DNA of 64,000 nt from Stappia sp. MMSF_3263. Lineage in GTDB: Bacteria > Pseudomonadota > Alphaproteobacteria > Rhizobiales > Stappiaceae. Location of the stretch: assembly GCF_030733745.1 (NCBI RefSeq), contig NZ_JASHIK010000012.1, positions 97,904-161,903 of the forward strand, given 5' to 3'. Below the pieces are notes generated by a model. The model was not told the DNA's origin, searched no databases, and saw nothing but the letters and a program-made list of their open reading frames with translations. The position numbers were made by a program, and so were the translations under genes. Of the stretch, positions 25,073 through 34,642 are shown in pieces (the stretch's first letter is position 1; each line of letters starts with the position of its first letter).

Positions 25073-26221
25073 ATGCTGTCTTTCACCACCAACCAGGTGC
25101 CGCGCATCGTCTCCGGGCCCGGCCGCAGCGCTGAGCTCGGCGCCATCGTCGCGGGCCTTGCCGGGGAGGGGGCCTGCGTCCTGCTCGTCGCCGACAACGG
25201 CCTTGGCGCGCTCGGCCTCACCTCCCATGTCGCCGAGGCGCTGAAATCCGGCGGTCACCGCGTCATCACCCATGACGCGATCCTCAGCGATCCGAAGGAG
25301 CCCTGCATCGTCGCGGCGGTCGAGGAGGCGCGCACCGAGGGCGTCGAGGCGGTTGTGTGCCTGGGTGGCGGCTCGGCTCTCGACGCCGGCAAGCTGATCG
25401 CCGCGATGATCGGGGCTAAGGGGCGTCTTGAGGACTATCGCCTTGCGGCCAACGCGCTTCCCGTTGCCCGGGTGCCGCTCGTCTGCGTGCCGACCACGGC
25501 CGGCACCGGCTCGGAGGCGACCGCCGTCTCGGTCATCTCGGATGCCGCCGGCACAAAATACTGGTACTGGGCGCCGGCGCTGAAGCCCGACGTGGCCCTG
25601 CTCGACGCGCGGTTGACCACCGGCCTGCCGCCGCAGCTGACCGCCGCCTGCGGGGTCGATGCCATTGTTCACGCCATGGAGGCGGCGACCGGGCGCTCGG
25701 CCTTTGCCGAGAATTCCCGCGTCTGCCACGAGGCGATCCGCCTTGCCACCTCCCATATCGACCGCGCCGTCGCCGAGCCGGATGACCTGGAGGCGCGCGG
25801 GGCCATGCTGCTTGCCGCGACCTGGGCCGGCGTTGGCATCGACAATGCCGGTACGGGCATGGCCCACAACATCGCCCATGCGCTGGCGAGCCTGGTGCCG
25901 ATCCATCACGGCCGCGCTGTTGCAATCGGCATGTCCGCCTCTCTCGGCTGGTCCATGGAGGGTCATGAAAAGGACTGGAGCGAGGTCGCCCGTGCCTTCG
26001 GCTGTGCCCATTACGGCGAATTGCCGATGGCCTTTTCCGGGCTGGTTCGTCGCCTCGGCATCCGTCTGTCGCTCGCCGCCGATACCAACCGCATCCCGCC
26101 GGAGCGCCTCGCCGCCCAGATGGCGGCGGCGCAGAACGCGCCGATGCGCGCGGCCAGCCGCCGCGAGGTCACCGACGAGGATCTGCTGCTGCTCGCCGAG
26201 CGAACGCTCGGCTTCTCCTGA
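25073..26221 (+). CDS. Iron-containing (group III) alcohol dehydrogenase
   Basis: 382 residues. The NAD-binding phrase is CLGGGSALDAGKLIA, then PTTAGTGSEATAVSVI. The metal site follows: DAIVHAMEAATGRSA, MAHNIAHALA and VPIHHGRAVAI, whose Asp and His residues bind iron or zinc. It interconverts an alcohol and aldehyde in the cytosol with NAD(P)H. CGGAGGGGGA sits directly before the ATG. It is followed 101 bp later on the same strand by a LysR gene. Substrate not determinable; a short-chain aldehyde from C1 or betaine metabolism is possible. Confidence 0.92.
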   Translation: MLSFTTNQVPRIVSGPGRSAELGAIVAGLAGEGACVLLVADNGLGALGLTSHVAEALKSGGHRVITHDAILSDPKEPCIVAAVEEARTEGVEAVVCLGGGSALDAGKLIAAMIGAKGRLEDYRLAANALPVARVPLVCVPTTAGTGSEATAVSVISDAAGTKYWYWAPALKPDVALLDARLTTGLPPQLTAACGVDAIVHAMEAATGRSAFAENSRVCHEAIRLATSHIDRAVAEPDDLEARGAMLLAATWAGVGIDNAGTGMAHNIAHALASLVPIHHGRAVAIGMSASLGWSMEGHEKDWSEVARAFGCAHYGELPMAFSGLVRRLGIRLSLAADTNRIPPERLAAQMAAAQNAPMRAASRREVTDEDLLLLAERTLGFS

Positions 26222-26322
26222 AATCGGCCCCGATGGCACCCGACGCCCCTTTCCAGCCGCCTCCCGCCGACGTAGCCTTGCAGCCTTGGACAAGGGACCG
26301 CGAGCGCGGCCGGGACGGGCGC

Positions 26323-27270
26323 ATGACCACCAATCCGATCGACCGGCGACGTCTGCCGCTGAACTCCCTGCGTGCCTTCGAGGCGGCGGCGCGGCAGATG
26401 AGCTTCACCCGCGCGGCCGAGAGCCTTGGCGTCACCCAGAGCGCCGTCAGTCGCCACGTCCTCAACCTGGAGGAGGTCGTCGGCGCACAGCTGTTCGAGC
26501 GCCGCGGCTCGTCGCTGGCGCTTACCCATGCCGGCCAGGACCTGATCGGCAATGTCACCCCGGCGCTCGACCGGCTCCAGGCCGGGCTCAACGCCATCTG
26601 CGAGATCGACCGCGGCGGCACGCTGCGCCTTGCCCTGCCGCCGTCCTTTGCCATTCGCATGGCCACCCCGATCATCGAGACTTGCCGGGCCGAGGGCGGC
26701 GTCGCCATCGAGATCGACACGCCCTATGTGCTGGAAAGCCTCGACAGCACCGCCCATGACGCGGCGGTCGTCTTCTCCCGCCCGCGCGTCACCGACCAGG
26801 TGATGGACCTGCTGTGGATGGAGGAACTGACGCTCTTGTGCCGTCCCGACATGGCCGCGCGTCTGCGCGAGGAGGGGATCGCGGCGGCGCTTTCCCGCGA
26901 GACGGTCATCCATATCCGCAACGAGGCGGGCCGCCACACCGCCTGGGCCGAACTGCTGCGCGCCGCCGGCATCGCAGCCACCCTGCCGCAGGGCATCGTC
27001 TTCGACACCGCCCACATGGCGCTCGATTTCGCCGCGCGCGAGGGCGGTCTCGTTGTCGCCGACCGCCGGCTTGCAGCGCGCGACATCGCCGAAGGCCGGC
27101 TTGCCGCCCCCTTCGACATCTCGGCCGCCTCGGGCTTCGGCTATTTCATGCTCTTCCGCCCGGACGACCTGCAGCGCGAGGCGGTGCAGATCTTCCGCCG
27201 CCGCATGCTGACGGAGTTTGCGCCCTCGCTGGAGCCGGCGAGGGTGGCGGCGCAGTCGGGCGTTGCGTGA
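26323..27270 (+). CDS. LysR-family regulator (GcvA-like), beside the sarcosine oxidase operon
   Basis: 315 residues. The N-terminus LPLNSLRAFEAAARQMSFT and the HTH AESLGVTQSAVSRHVLNLE are the GcvA subgroup pattern, followed by an effector-binding domain. The ATG at 26323 is chosen; an in-frame ATG at 26233 adds 30 disordered residues and lacks family match. It precedes soxB by 123 bp on the same strand. GcvA-type regulators often sense glycine-related metabolites, so control of soxBDAG is plausible. That is inference from position. Confidence 0.88.
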   Translation: MTTNPIDRRRLPLNSLRAFEAAARQMSFTRAAESLGVTQSAVSRHVLNLEEVVGAQLFERRGSSLALTHAGQDLIGNVTPALDRLQAGLNAICEIDRGGTLRLALPPSFAIRMATPIIETCRAEGGVAIEIDTPYVLESLDSTAHDAAVVFSRPRVTDQVMDLLWMEELTLLCRPDMAARLREEGIAAALSRETVIHIRNEAGRHTAWAELLRAAGIAATLPQGIVFDTAHMALDFAAREGGLVVADRRLAARDIAEGRLAAPFDISAASGFGYFMLFRPDDLQREAVQIFRRRMLTEFAPSLEPARVAAQSGVA

Positions 27271-27393
27271 GACGGCGGACGAGGTCGCATCCGCGACAGC
27301 GCCGCGCCGCTTTTCCCCGCTTGGGGGCGGCAGGCGCGCGGGATAGGCTTTGCGGCGCCGGTTCGGCGAAAATTCGGTTGGGGTATCAGCACC

Positions 27394-28653
27394 GTGCAGA
27401 AATATTCGGCCCTTTCGCTCCTGAAGAACGCGTTCAGCGGCCATCGCCACTGGCAGCCGGCCTGGCGCAAGGCGGAGCCGAAGCCGGCCTATGACGCCAT
27501 CATCGTCGGCGGCGGCGGCCATGGCCTGTCGACCGCCTACTACCTGGCGAAGGAGCATGGCCTTACCAACATCGTTGTGCTGGAAAAGGGCTGGCTCGGT
27601 TCCGGCAATATCGGCCGCAACACCACCATCGTGCGCTCCAACTACATGCTGCCCGACAACAACCGCTTCTACGAATGGTCGATGAAGCTGTGGGAGGGCC
27701 TGTCGCTCGACCTCAACTACAACGTCATGTTCTCCCAGCGCGGCGTGCTCAATCTGGCCCACACCCCCGCCCAGCTCGACGACTATGCCCGTCGCGGCAA
27801 TTCGATGCGCCTGGAGGGGATCGACGCCGAACTGCTCGGCCCGTCCGAGATCGCCGCGCTCGTGCCCGGGCTCGATCTTTCCGGCAGCGCCCGTTTTCCT
27901 GTCGTCGGCGGGCTCTTGCAGCCGCGTGCCGGCACCGCCCGCCATGACGCGGTCGCCTGGGGCTATGCGCGCGCGGCCGACGCGCGCGGCGTCGACATCG
28001 TCGAGAACTGCGAGGTCACCGGCTTCCTGCGCGAGGGAGAGCGCATCGTCGGCGTGACGACCACGCGCGGCGAGATCCGCGCCCCCAAGGTGGGCGTCGC
28101 CGTCGCCGGCAGCACATCGCAGGTGCTGGCGCTCGCCGGCGTCTCCCGCCTGCCGATCGAAAGTCACGTGCTGCAGGCCTTCGTCTCCGAGCCGGTCAAG
28201 CCCATCCTCGACGGCGTCGTCACCTTCGGCGCCGGCCATCTCTACATCTCCCAGTCGGACAAGGGCGGTCTCGTCTTCGGCGGCGACATCGACAAGTACA
28301 ATTCCTACGCGCAGCGCGGAAACCTGCCGGTGGTCGAGCATGTCATGTCCGAGGTGACCGCCATGCTGCCCTTCGTCTCGCGGCTGCGGCTGCTCAGGAA
28401 CTGGGGCGGCATCATGGACATGAGCATGGACGGCAGTCCGATCATCGCGCCCGGCCCGCTGCCCGGCCTCTATCTCAATGCCGGCTGGTGCTACGGCGGC
28501 TTCAAGGCGACGCCCGCCTCGGGCTGGTGCTTCGCCTGGACGATGGCGAAGGACGAGCCGCATCCGCTCAACGCCCCTTTCACGCTGGACCGCTTCCGCA
28601 ACGGCGCCTCGATCGACGAGCGCGGCGCCGGTCCCTATCCCAAGATGCACTGA
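27394..28653 (+). CDS. soxB: Sarcosine oxidase subunit beta
   Basis: 419 residues, the usual length. It starts at GTG 27394, giving the standard N-terminus QKYSALSLLKNAFSGHRHW. FAD-binding loop: AIIVGGGGHGLSTAYYLAK, then GWLGSGNIGRNTTIVRSNY. The middle carries GLLQPRAGTARHDAVAWG, where the His is in the region of covalent FMN attachment. The C-terminal motif LYLNAGWCYGGFKATPASGW is typical. It is the catalytic flavin subunit of the heterotetrameric enzyme converting sarcosine, oxygen and tetrahydrofolate to glycine, peroxide and methylene-THF. First gene of soxBDAG. Confidence 0.96.
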   Translation: MQKYSALSLLKNAFSGHRHWQPAWRKAEPKPAYDAIIVGGGGHGLSTAYYLAKEHGLTNIVVLEKGWLGSGNIGRNTTIVRSNYMLPDNNRFYEWSMKLWEGLSLDLNYNVMFSQRGVLNLAHTPAQLDDYARRGNSMRLEGIDAELLGPSEIAALVPGLDLSGSARFPVVGGLLQPRAGTARHDAVAWGYARAADARGVDIVENCEVTGFLREGERIVGVTTTRGEIRAPKVGVAVAGSTSQVLALAGVSRLPIESHVLQAFVSEPVKPILDGVVTFGAGHLYISQSDKGGLVFGGDIDKYNSYAQRGNLPVVEHVMSEVTAMLPFVSRLRLLRNWGGIMDMSMDGSPIIAPGPLPGLYLNAGWCYGGFKATPASGWCFAWTMAKDEPHPLNAPFTLDRFRNGASIDERGAGPYPKMH

Positions 28654-28668
28654 CGAGGACGCCCGCCC

Positions 28669-28962
28669 ATGCGCATCGATTGTCCCTGCTGCGGACCGCG
28701 CGGCGTCGCCGAGTTCTCCTATGGCGGCGACGGGACCCTTCGCCGGCCGGATCTTGCGACCCGCGAGGCTGAGCCTTTCTCCGCCTATGTCTATGACCGC
28801 GAAAACCCGCGCGGGCCCCATGTCGAGCTCTGGCACCACATTGCCGGCTGCCGCCACTGGCTGCGCGTCACCCGCAACACGCTCACCCACGAGATCCTGG
28901 GCGTCGAGATGGCCGGCCGTTTCGCCGGTGATGCAGCCCGTATCGAGGGGCAGGGCGCATGA
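28669..28962 (+). CDS. soxD: Sarcosine oxidase subunit delta
   Basis: 97 residues. The N-terminus MRIDCPCCGPRGVAEFSYGG carries the Cys pair that binds zinc in this subunit. WHHIAGCRHWLRVTRNTLTHE near the end supplies the remaining His and Cys ligands. It is the small structural subunit of the sarcosine oxidase heterotetramer. It lies 15 nt after soxB, and its stop overlaps the soxA start as ATGA, so stoichiometric translation is expected. Confidence 0.96.
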   Translation: MRIDCPCCGPRGVAEFSYGGDGTLRRPDLATREAEPFSAYVYDRENPRGPHVELWHHIAGCRHWLRVTRNTLTHEILGVEMAGRFAGDAARIEGQGA

Positions 28963-31943
28963 GCGGCTACCGGCTTCCCCGTGGCGGCGCTCATGTCGAG
29001 CGCGACCGCCCTTTTTCCTTCCGCTTCGATGGCGAGCAGATGCATGGCCTTGCCGGCGATACGCTCGCTTCGGCGCTGCTTGCCTCCGGGCGCGTTCTGG
29101 TCGGCCGTTCCTTCAAGTATCACCGGCCGCGCGGTGTCATGAGCGCCGGGCCGGAGGAGGCGAACGCGCTGGTCGAGATGCGCGCCGGCGCCCGCCACGA
29201 ACCCAACACCCGCGCCACCATGGCCGAGCTCTACGAGGGGCTGGAAGCGGCGAGCCAGAACCGCTGGCCCTCGCTCGCCTTCGACATGATGGCAGTCAAC
29301 GACCGGCTGTCGCCGCTGTTTTCGGCCGGCTTCTACTACAAGACCTTCATGGGCACCGGCCAGGCGACTTGGCATTTCTGCGAGCGCTTCATCCGCAAGG
29401 CGGCCGGGCTCGGGCGCGGCACCCATCTCGCCGATCCCGACCGCTACGAGAAGCGCAACGCCTTTTGTGACGTGCTCGTCGTCGGCGCGGGGCCTGCCGG
29501 GTTGATGGCAGCGCGTGCCGCCGCCGCCTCCGGCCTCAGGGTCGTCCTTGCCGACGAGAACGCCCGCCCCGGTGGGCGGCTGCACGAGGACGGCGCGAGC
29601 CTTGACGGGCGCACCGCCGCCGACTGGATCGCGCATGAACTGCACGAACTGGAACGGCACGGCGTCCGCATCATGCCGCGCACCACGGTCTACGGCTATT
29701 TCGACGGCAACGTGCTGGGCGCGGTCGAGCGGGTCGCCGATCACAAGCCTTTGCCGGAACCCCACGAACCGCGCCAGCGCCACTGGACGATCCATGCCCG
29801 CCGCGTGGTGCTGGCCACCGGCGCCATCGAGCGCCCGCTGGTCTTTTCCGGCAATGACGCGCCGGGCGTCATGCTCGCCTCCGCCGGCCTTGCCCATGCG
29901 CAGCGCCATGGCGTTGCCGTCGGGCGCTCGGTCGTCGTTTTCGCCAACAATGACGGCGGCGCGCGCACCGCCCTTGCGCTCGATCGGCTCGGGGTCTCGA
30001 TCAAGGCCGTCGTGGACATCCGGCGCGAGATCCCGACAGCGCTTGCGGCCGAGCTCGGCGCGCGCGGCATCCGGCTTGAGACCGGTGCCGTTGTCGCCGC
30101 GACGCGGGGGCGCAAGGCGCTTTCCGGTGTCGATATTCGCGGTTTCGATCCGGCCTCCGGTGCGCTTGGCGCCAACATCATGCAGCCCTCATGCGATGCG
30201 CTGCTGGTCGCCGGCGGCTGGACCCCAAGCGTCCACCTTGCCAGCCAGGCGGGAAGCGCGCCGGTCTATGACGAGCAGCTGCAATCCTTCGTGCCGGGCA
30301 GTCCGCGCGAGGCCTGGACCGCTTGCGGCGCTGCTGCCGGCATGCTCGACCTTGCCGCCTGTCTGAAAGGTGGCCGCGATGCCGGCCTCGCTGCGGCTGC
30401 CGCTTGCGGTGCGGGCGAGGGGAGCCTGCCGCCGTTGCCGGTGCTGGAGGGCGCGGCCGGGGCCGAACACCCGTTCCCCGTCTTCGACGTGCCGGCGACG
30501 GGCGGTGCCAAGCGCTTCGTCGACTTCCAGCACGACGTCACCGCCGACGATATCGAACTGTCGAACCGCGAGGGCTTCCGCTCCGTCGAGCACCTGAAGC
30601 GCTACACGACGCTCGGCATGGCCGCCGACCAGGGCAAGACCTCGAATGTCAACGCCATCGCGCTGATGGCGCGGGCGCGGGGCCTGAGCGCGCCGCAGGT
30701 TGGAACGACCCGCTTCCGGATGCCCTATACGGCGGTCGCCATCGGCGCGCTTGCCGGGCGCGAGACCGGCCATCATTTCGCGCCGACGCGCCGCACGCCG
30801 ATGCATGACTGGCATCTTGCCCATGGCGCGGAAATGATGCCGGCCGGCATCTGGATGCGCCCGCGCGCCTATTTCCGGGATGGAGAGACCTTGCGCGATG
30901 CCTATGTCCGCGAGGCGACCATGGTGCGCGAGGGTGTCGGCCTTGTCGATGTGTCGACGCTGGGCAAGATCGACGTGCAGGGCCCGGACGCGGCCGAATT
31001 CCTCAACCGCCTCTATGCCAACGGCTTCGCCAAACTTCCCGTCGGCAAGGCGCGCTACGGCGTGATGCTGCGCGAGGACGGCATCATGTTCGACGACGGC
31101 ACCGCCTGGCGGCTTGCCGAACACCGTTTTCTCGTCACCACGACGACGGCCAATGCCGGGCCGGTGCTTGCCCATATGGAGCACTACCTCGAGGTCGTCT
31201 GGCCGGAACTGCGCGTCCATGTAACATCCGTCACCGACCGGTTCGCGGCCATGGCGATTGCCGGCCACGCCGCGCGCAAGGTGCTGCAGGCGGCCCTTGC
31301 CGAGGGCGACGTCTCCAACGAGGCCTGTCCGCATATGGGCATCGCGCAAGGGCGCATCGGCACGCACCGGGTGATGATCGCGCGGCTTTCGTTCTCTGGC
31401 GAGCTTGCATACGAGGTTTTTTGCGACTGGCCGGCCGGCCTTGCCGTGTGGGAGGCGTTGCTGGAAGCCGGCCTGCCGGAGCGAATCGCGCCCTACGGGC
31501 TGGAGGCGCTCGGCACGCTGCGCATCGAGAAGGGGCACATTACGGGCGCGGAAATGGACGGCCGCACCACCCTTGCCGATGTCGGGCTTGGCGGCATGGC
31601 GTCGCAGCGCAAACCCTATATCGGCTCGGCGATGACCTCGCGTCCCGCTTTCGTCGATCCGGCCCGCCCCGTCATGGTCGGATTGGTGTCAACGGACGGC
31701 GCCCCCATCCGCGCCGGCAGCCACTTGACCGCGCGCGGTGGAGGGGCGAGTCTGGGGCATGTCACCGCCGTGACCTGGTCGCCGGCCCTAAAGGCCCATA
31801 TCGCGCTTGCCTTCCTCTCCGGCGGGCGCGGGCGCCACGGCGAAGCGCTCGAGGCGGCCTTTCCGCTCAAGGACGAGCGTGTGGCGGTGACGGTCACTGA
31901 TCCTTGCTTCTACGACCCCGACGGGAGCCGAATGCATGTCTGA
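28959..31943 (+). CDS. soxA: Sarcosine oxidase subunit alpha
   Basis: 994 residues, normal for the alpha subunit. The N-terminal ferredoxin-like segment includes GRSFKYHRPRGVMSAGPEE. The NAD-binding Rossmann loop CDVLVVGAGPAGLMAARAAA lies near residues 170-190. A second dinucleotide region follows. The C-terminal about 380 residues are a GcvT-like tetrahydrofolate domain (GVGLVDVSTLGKIDVQGPDA; SGELAYEVF; MVGLV). It houses the NAD and folate sites of the enzyme, so formaldehyde from sarcosine is captured as methylene-THF. Overlaps soxD by 4 nt and soxG by 8 nt. Confidence 0.96.
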   Translation: MSGYRLPRGGAHVERDRPFSFRFDGEQMHGLAGDTLASALLASGRVLVGRSFKYHRPRGVMSAGPEEANALVEMRAGARHEPNTRATMAELYEGLEAASQNRWPSLAFDMMAVNDRLSPLFSAGFYYKTFMGTGQATWHFCERFIRKAAGLGRGTHLADPDRYEKRNAFCDVLVVGAGPAGLMAARAAAASGLRVVLADENARPGGRLHEDGASLDGRTAADWIAHELHELERHGVRIMPRTTVYGYFDGNVLGAVERVADHKPLPEPHEPRQRHWTIHARRVVLATGAIERPLVFSGNDAPGVMLASAGLAHAQRHGVAVGRSVVVFANNDGGARTALALDRLGVSIKAVVDIRREIPTALAAELGARGIRLETGAVVAATRGRKALSGVDIRGFDPASGALGANIMQPSCDALLVAGGWTPSVHLASQAGSAPVYDEQLQSFVPGSPREAWTACGAAAGMLDLAACLKGGRDAGLAAAAACGAGEGSLPPLPVLEGAAGAEHPFPVFDVPATGGAKRFVDFQHDVTADDIELSNREGFRSVEHLKRYTTLGMAADQGKTSNVNAIALMARARGLSAPQVGTTRFRMPYTAVAIGALAGRETGHHFAPTRRTPMHDWHLAHGAEMMPAGIWMRPRAYFRDGETLRDAYVREATMVREGVGLVDVSTLGKIDVQGPDAAEFLNRLYANGFAKLPVGKARYGVMLREDGIMFDDGTAWRLAEHRFLVTTTTANAGPVLAHMEHYLEVVWPELRVHVTSVTDRFAAMAIAGHAARKVLQAALAEGDVSNEACPHMGIAQGRIGTHRVMIARLSFSGELAYEVFCDWPAGLAVWEALLEAGLPERIAPYGLEALGTLRIEKGHITGAEMDGRTTLADVGLGGMASQRKPYIGSAMTSRPAFVDPARPVMVGLVSTDGAPIRAGSHLTARGGGASLGHVTAVTWSPALKAHIALAFLSGGRGRHGEALEAAFPLKDERVAVTVTDPCFYDPDGSRMHV

Positions 31944-32643
31944 CGTCGAGAATGGCGCGCCCAACGCGCCGCAAGACGCCGATACCACCGCCGCACCGCA
32001 AGCGGAAGCGCCGTCCGGCGCGGCCGCGCAGACCGACAAGGGCACGCCTGCGGCGCGTCCCGTGGTCGGGCGGCTCGTGCCGGGCGAAACCGCCGGCGCC
32101 GCCGAACCCGCAATCCTGCTGCGCGAGTTGCAGATCGCCGCCGTGCTCGAGGTCGGCGCATGGCCGAACCGGCTGGAGCCGGTCGCCAACCGCCTATCCG
32201 AGCTTGCCGGCACGATCCTGCCGGGGCGTCCGGGTCGCTTCAGCGAGAGCGATACGGCACTGGTTGGTTGGGTCGCTTTCGGCCGCTTCATCTATGTCGC
32301 CGCCTCGTCCGAGGAGACGGCCCGCGTCGACGAGGCGCTCGACACCGACGATGCTGCGGTGGTCGATCTCGGCCCGGCCCGCCGCGCGCTGCATGTTGGT
32401 GGCTCCGAGGCGGCAGCTCTCCTCAACAAGGCCGTGGCGATCGACTTCGACCCGCGTGCCTTCCCTCCCGGCTCGCTCGCCCAGGCCGTCATCCACCAGA
32501 TCCCGGTCATCATCCTGCGTCGCAACGAGGACGGCTTCGACCTGCTGGTGCCGACCAGTCTCGCCGATGCGCTGATCGAATGGCTGACCGATGCGGCGCT
32601 TGAATTCGGCTATCGCGTCGCCGAACCGGTCGCGATGATGTGA
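31936..32643 (+). CDS. soxG: Sarcosine oxidase subunit gamma
   Basis: 235 residues. The first about 60 are a disordered Ala/Pro/Asp-rich leader, longer than in many homologues. The conserved part begins LRELQIAAVLEVGAWPN. It continues with LPGRPGRFSESDTALVGW, PARRALHVGGSEAAALLNKAVAIDFDP and the C-terminal RNEDGFDLLVPTSLADALIE. The subunit completes the heterotetramer and is folate-domain related. It is the last gene of the operon. It overlaps soxA by 8 nt and faces the creatinase gene across a 49-bp gap containing a small GGGGC/GCCCC hairpin (32648-32660). Confidence 0.93.
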   Translation: MSDVENGAPNAPQDADTTAAPQAEAPSGAAAQTDKGTPAARPVVGRLVPGETAGAAEPAILLRELQIAAVLEVGAWPNRLEPVANRLSELAGTILPGRPGRFSESDTALVGWVAFGRFIYVAASSEETARVDEALDTDDAAVVDLGPARRALHVGGSEAAALLNKAVAIDFDPRAFPPGSLAQAVIHQIPVIILRRNEDGFDLLVPTSLADALIEWLTDAALEFGYRVAEPVAMM

Positions 32644-32692
32644 GGGTGGGGCAACGCCCCGCCCCGCGTTCTGCCGGTGATCCCGTCGGGCT

Positions 32693-33913
32693 TTATCCGC
32701 CTTTGCCGACGATGTTGTGCTCCGGGCCGAACGGGAAGCCGGTGATGTTTTCCGCGCCGTCCTCCTGGACGATCAGGATGTCGTGCTCGCGATAGCCGCC
32801 GGCGCCGGGCAGTCCCTCCGGGACCATGATCATCGGTTCCATCGACACCACCATGCCCGGCTCGAGCACCGTGTCGATGTCTTCCCGAAGCTCCACCGCC
32901 GCCTCGCGTCCGTAATAGTGGCTGAGCACCCCGAAGGAATGGCCGTAGCCGAAGGAGCGGAAGCGCAAGAGGTCGTGCGAACGGTAGATCTCGTTGAGTT
33001 CGGCGGCGATGTCGCGGCAGCGCGCGCCGGGGCGGATCAGCTCCAGCCCGCGCCGGTGCACCTCGCAATTGATCTCCCAGAGCCTGAGATGGGCATCGGG
33101 CACGAAGTCACAGAACAGGGTGCGCTCCAGCGCCGTGTAGTAGCCGAAGATCATCGGGAAGCAGTTGAGCGACAGGATGTCGCCCGGTTGCACGATGCGG
33201 TTGGTCACCGGATTGTGGGCGCCGTCCGTGTTGGGGCCTGACTGGAACCAGGTCCAGCTGTCCATCAGTTCGGCAAAGGGAAAGCTTGCCGCGATCTCGC
33301 GCACCATCGCCTGTGTTCCCGCCAGTGCCACCTCGTGCTCGGGCACGCCGGCGGCGACCGCCTGCACCACCGCCGCCCCGCCGATGTCGCAGATCCGCGT
33401 GCCCTCCCGGATCAGCGCCTGTTCCTCTCCCGACTTGATCGTGCGCAGGCGCATCGCCTCATTGGCGATGTCGACCAGTTCGACACCGGGCAGGGCGGCT
33501 TCCAGCATGGCCAGCGTTTCCAGCGTCACATGGTCGAACTCGATCCCGAGCCGGCGCACGCCCGGCGTCAGTTGCCGGACGGCGTGGAAGTAGTTGTCGC
33601 GCTGCCAGTCGGTATAGGTGAGCGCGTCGCCGTGGCTGCGCCGCCAGGGCTGGCCGCCGTCAATGGCCGCCGCGATGGTCGTAGCCTGCCTCTGGTCGAG
33701 CACCAGCCCGTAGCGCCGGCCGAACTGGCAATAGAGGAAGCCGGTGAGATAGCAGATGTTGTGATAGGAGGTGAAAAGCGCCGCGTCGATGTCGCGCCTG
33801 GCCATCACCGCCCGCATCGCCGCCTGCCGTCCGTCCATCTCGGCCGGCGAAAACGGCGACCACGCCTTCTCGCCATTGTGCCAGCGCATCGTCCTTGCCA
33901 GATCGTCATTCAT
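32693..33913 (-). CDS. Creatinase (creatine amidinohydrolase)
   Basis: 406 residues, same length class as Pseudomonas creatinase, with extended agreement to that enzyme as I know it: AALFTSYHNICYLTGFLYC, IDGGQPWRRS, YTDWQRDNYF, TWFQSGPNTDGAHNPVT, FGYGHSFGVLSHYYGRE and ELREDIDTVLEPGMVVSMEP. His233 in TDGAH corresponds to the catalytic His, and Glu residues of the pita-bread fold are present. It hydrolyses creatine to sarcosine and urea in the cytosol. Placement tail-to-tail with soxBDAG makes sarcosine the shared intermediate. No creatininase or urease gene is in the window. Confidence 0.93.
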   Translation of the reverse strand: MNDDLARTMRWHNGEKAWSPFSPAEMDGRQAAMRAVMARRDIDAALFTSYHNICYLTGFLYCQFGRRYGLVLDQRQATTIAAAIDGGQPWRRSHGDALTYTDWQRDNYFHAVRQLTPGVRRLGIEFDHVTLETLAMLEAALPGVELVDIANEAMRLRTIKSGEEQALIREGTRICDIGGAAVVQAVAAGVPEHEVALAGTQAMVREIAASFPFAELMDSWTWFQSGPNTDGAHNPVTNRIVQPGDILSLNCFPMIFGYYTALERTLFCDFVPDAHLRLWEINCEVHRRGLELIRPGARCRDIAAELNEIYRSHDLLRFRSFGYGHSFGVLSHYYGREAAVELREDIDTVLEPGMVVSMEPMIMVPEGLPGAGGYREHDILIVQEDGAENITGFPFGPEHNIVGKGG

Positions 33914-33954
33914 CGCCTTCTCCTTTCATGGCTGTCCCCGTTTCCCGGGCCGCC

Positions 33955-33993
33955 AACAAAAAGGCGGGCCGGTTCGCGAGGAACCGGCCCGCC
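33955..33993 (-). terminator. Strong terminator downstream of the small secreted-protein gene
   Basis: Perfect 13-bp stem (33963-33975 with 33981-33993), loop GCGAG. On the minus strand it continues into CTTTTTGTTGG (33964 down to 33954), a proper T tract. It therefore ends transcription coming leftward from the gene at 34170-34535, just before the creatinase gene. Confidence 0.8.
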
Positions 33994-34169
33994 AGGCCTT
34001 GTGTCTTCTGTCGGGGCGCGCCGCCGGACCCTTGCCTGCCGGCTTGCGGGTCGCCCGGCGACTGGCGTTCCGTCACCGGCTCGGAGAAGAGGAGGGCGCG
34101 TGACCCGTTTTCGGTCGGCCGGCATTTTGCCGCCGGACCATCGTTCGCTTTGCCAGTCCCTTCGGCGGC

Positions 34170-34535
34170 CTACCGCACCGTGATCGAAACCGGGTCCCTG
34201 AGGATCGTCAGCCGCTCCTGGCCGCGCGTTCTCGCCGTGAAGCGCACGCCGCGGGCAGCAACGCGCTTGATGTCGTGCCGCTCGCGGCAGAAATTGCTTT
34301 GCACCGTGCCGGTGCCGCCATCCGAGAAACTGCCGAGCTTGCTCTTCGGCAGCTGGCGCTGGATCGAGGCCCAGCCGGGCGGCCGTGTCCCGCAATTGTG
34401 GTTGCGCACGCCCTTCAGCACGATCGACTGGCCGACCTTGAGACTGACGCTGCGGTGATAGGCGAAGTCGCCTGCCGCCGCCGGTTGCGCCAGCAGGATG
34501 CCGAGCGCCAGTCCGAGAATGCCGATCCGCTTCAT
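34170..34535 (-). CDS. Small periplasmic protein, unknown function
   Basis: 121 residues from ATG 34535, which starts a clean signal peptide (MKRIGILGLALGILLAQPAAA). A longer frame from 34613 would bury that signal. The mature domain of about 100 residues contains two Cys (RNHNCGTRPPGWASI and QSNFCRERHDIKR) that could form a disulfide. The C-terminus is beta-rich with Arg-rich stretches (FTARTRGQERLTILRD). No family assigned. It is a single gene with its own strong terminator and no obvious link to the neighbouring amine genes. Confidence 0.65.
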   Translation of the reverse strand: MKRIGILGLALGILLAQPAAAGDFAYHRSVSLKVGQSIVLKGVRNHNCGTRPPGWASIQRQLPKSKLGSFSDGGTGTVQSNFCRERHDIKRVAARGVRFTARTRGQERLTILRDPVSITVR

Positions 34536-34642
34536 CCTGTTGTCCCGCAAGTGACTCATGTTTGCGCAAATTCGGTGAGAAACTTGTGCAAGTTTTGTAG
34601 AATCTTGCGTCAAAATTGTCGCAAGCCGCCGGAATGCTCCGG

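Noticed and set aside
26011..28890. A 959-codon open frame on the minus strand
   Set aside because: It is antisense to LysR and soxBD, with no domain and the same compositional artefact.
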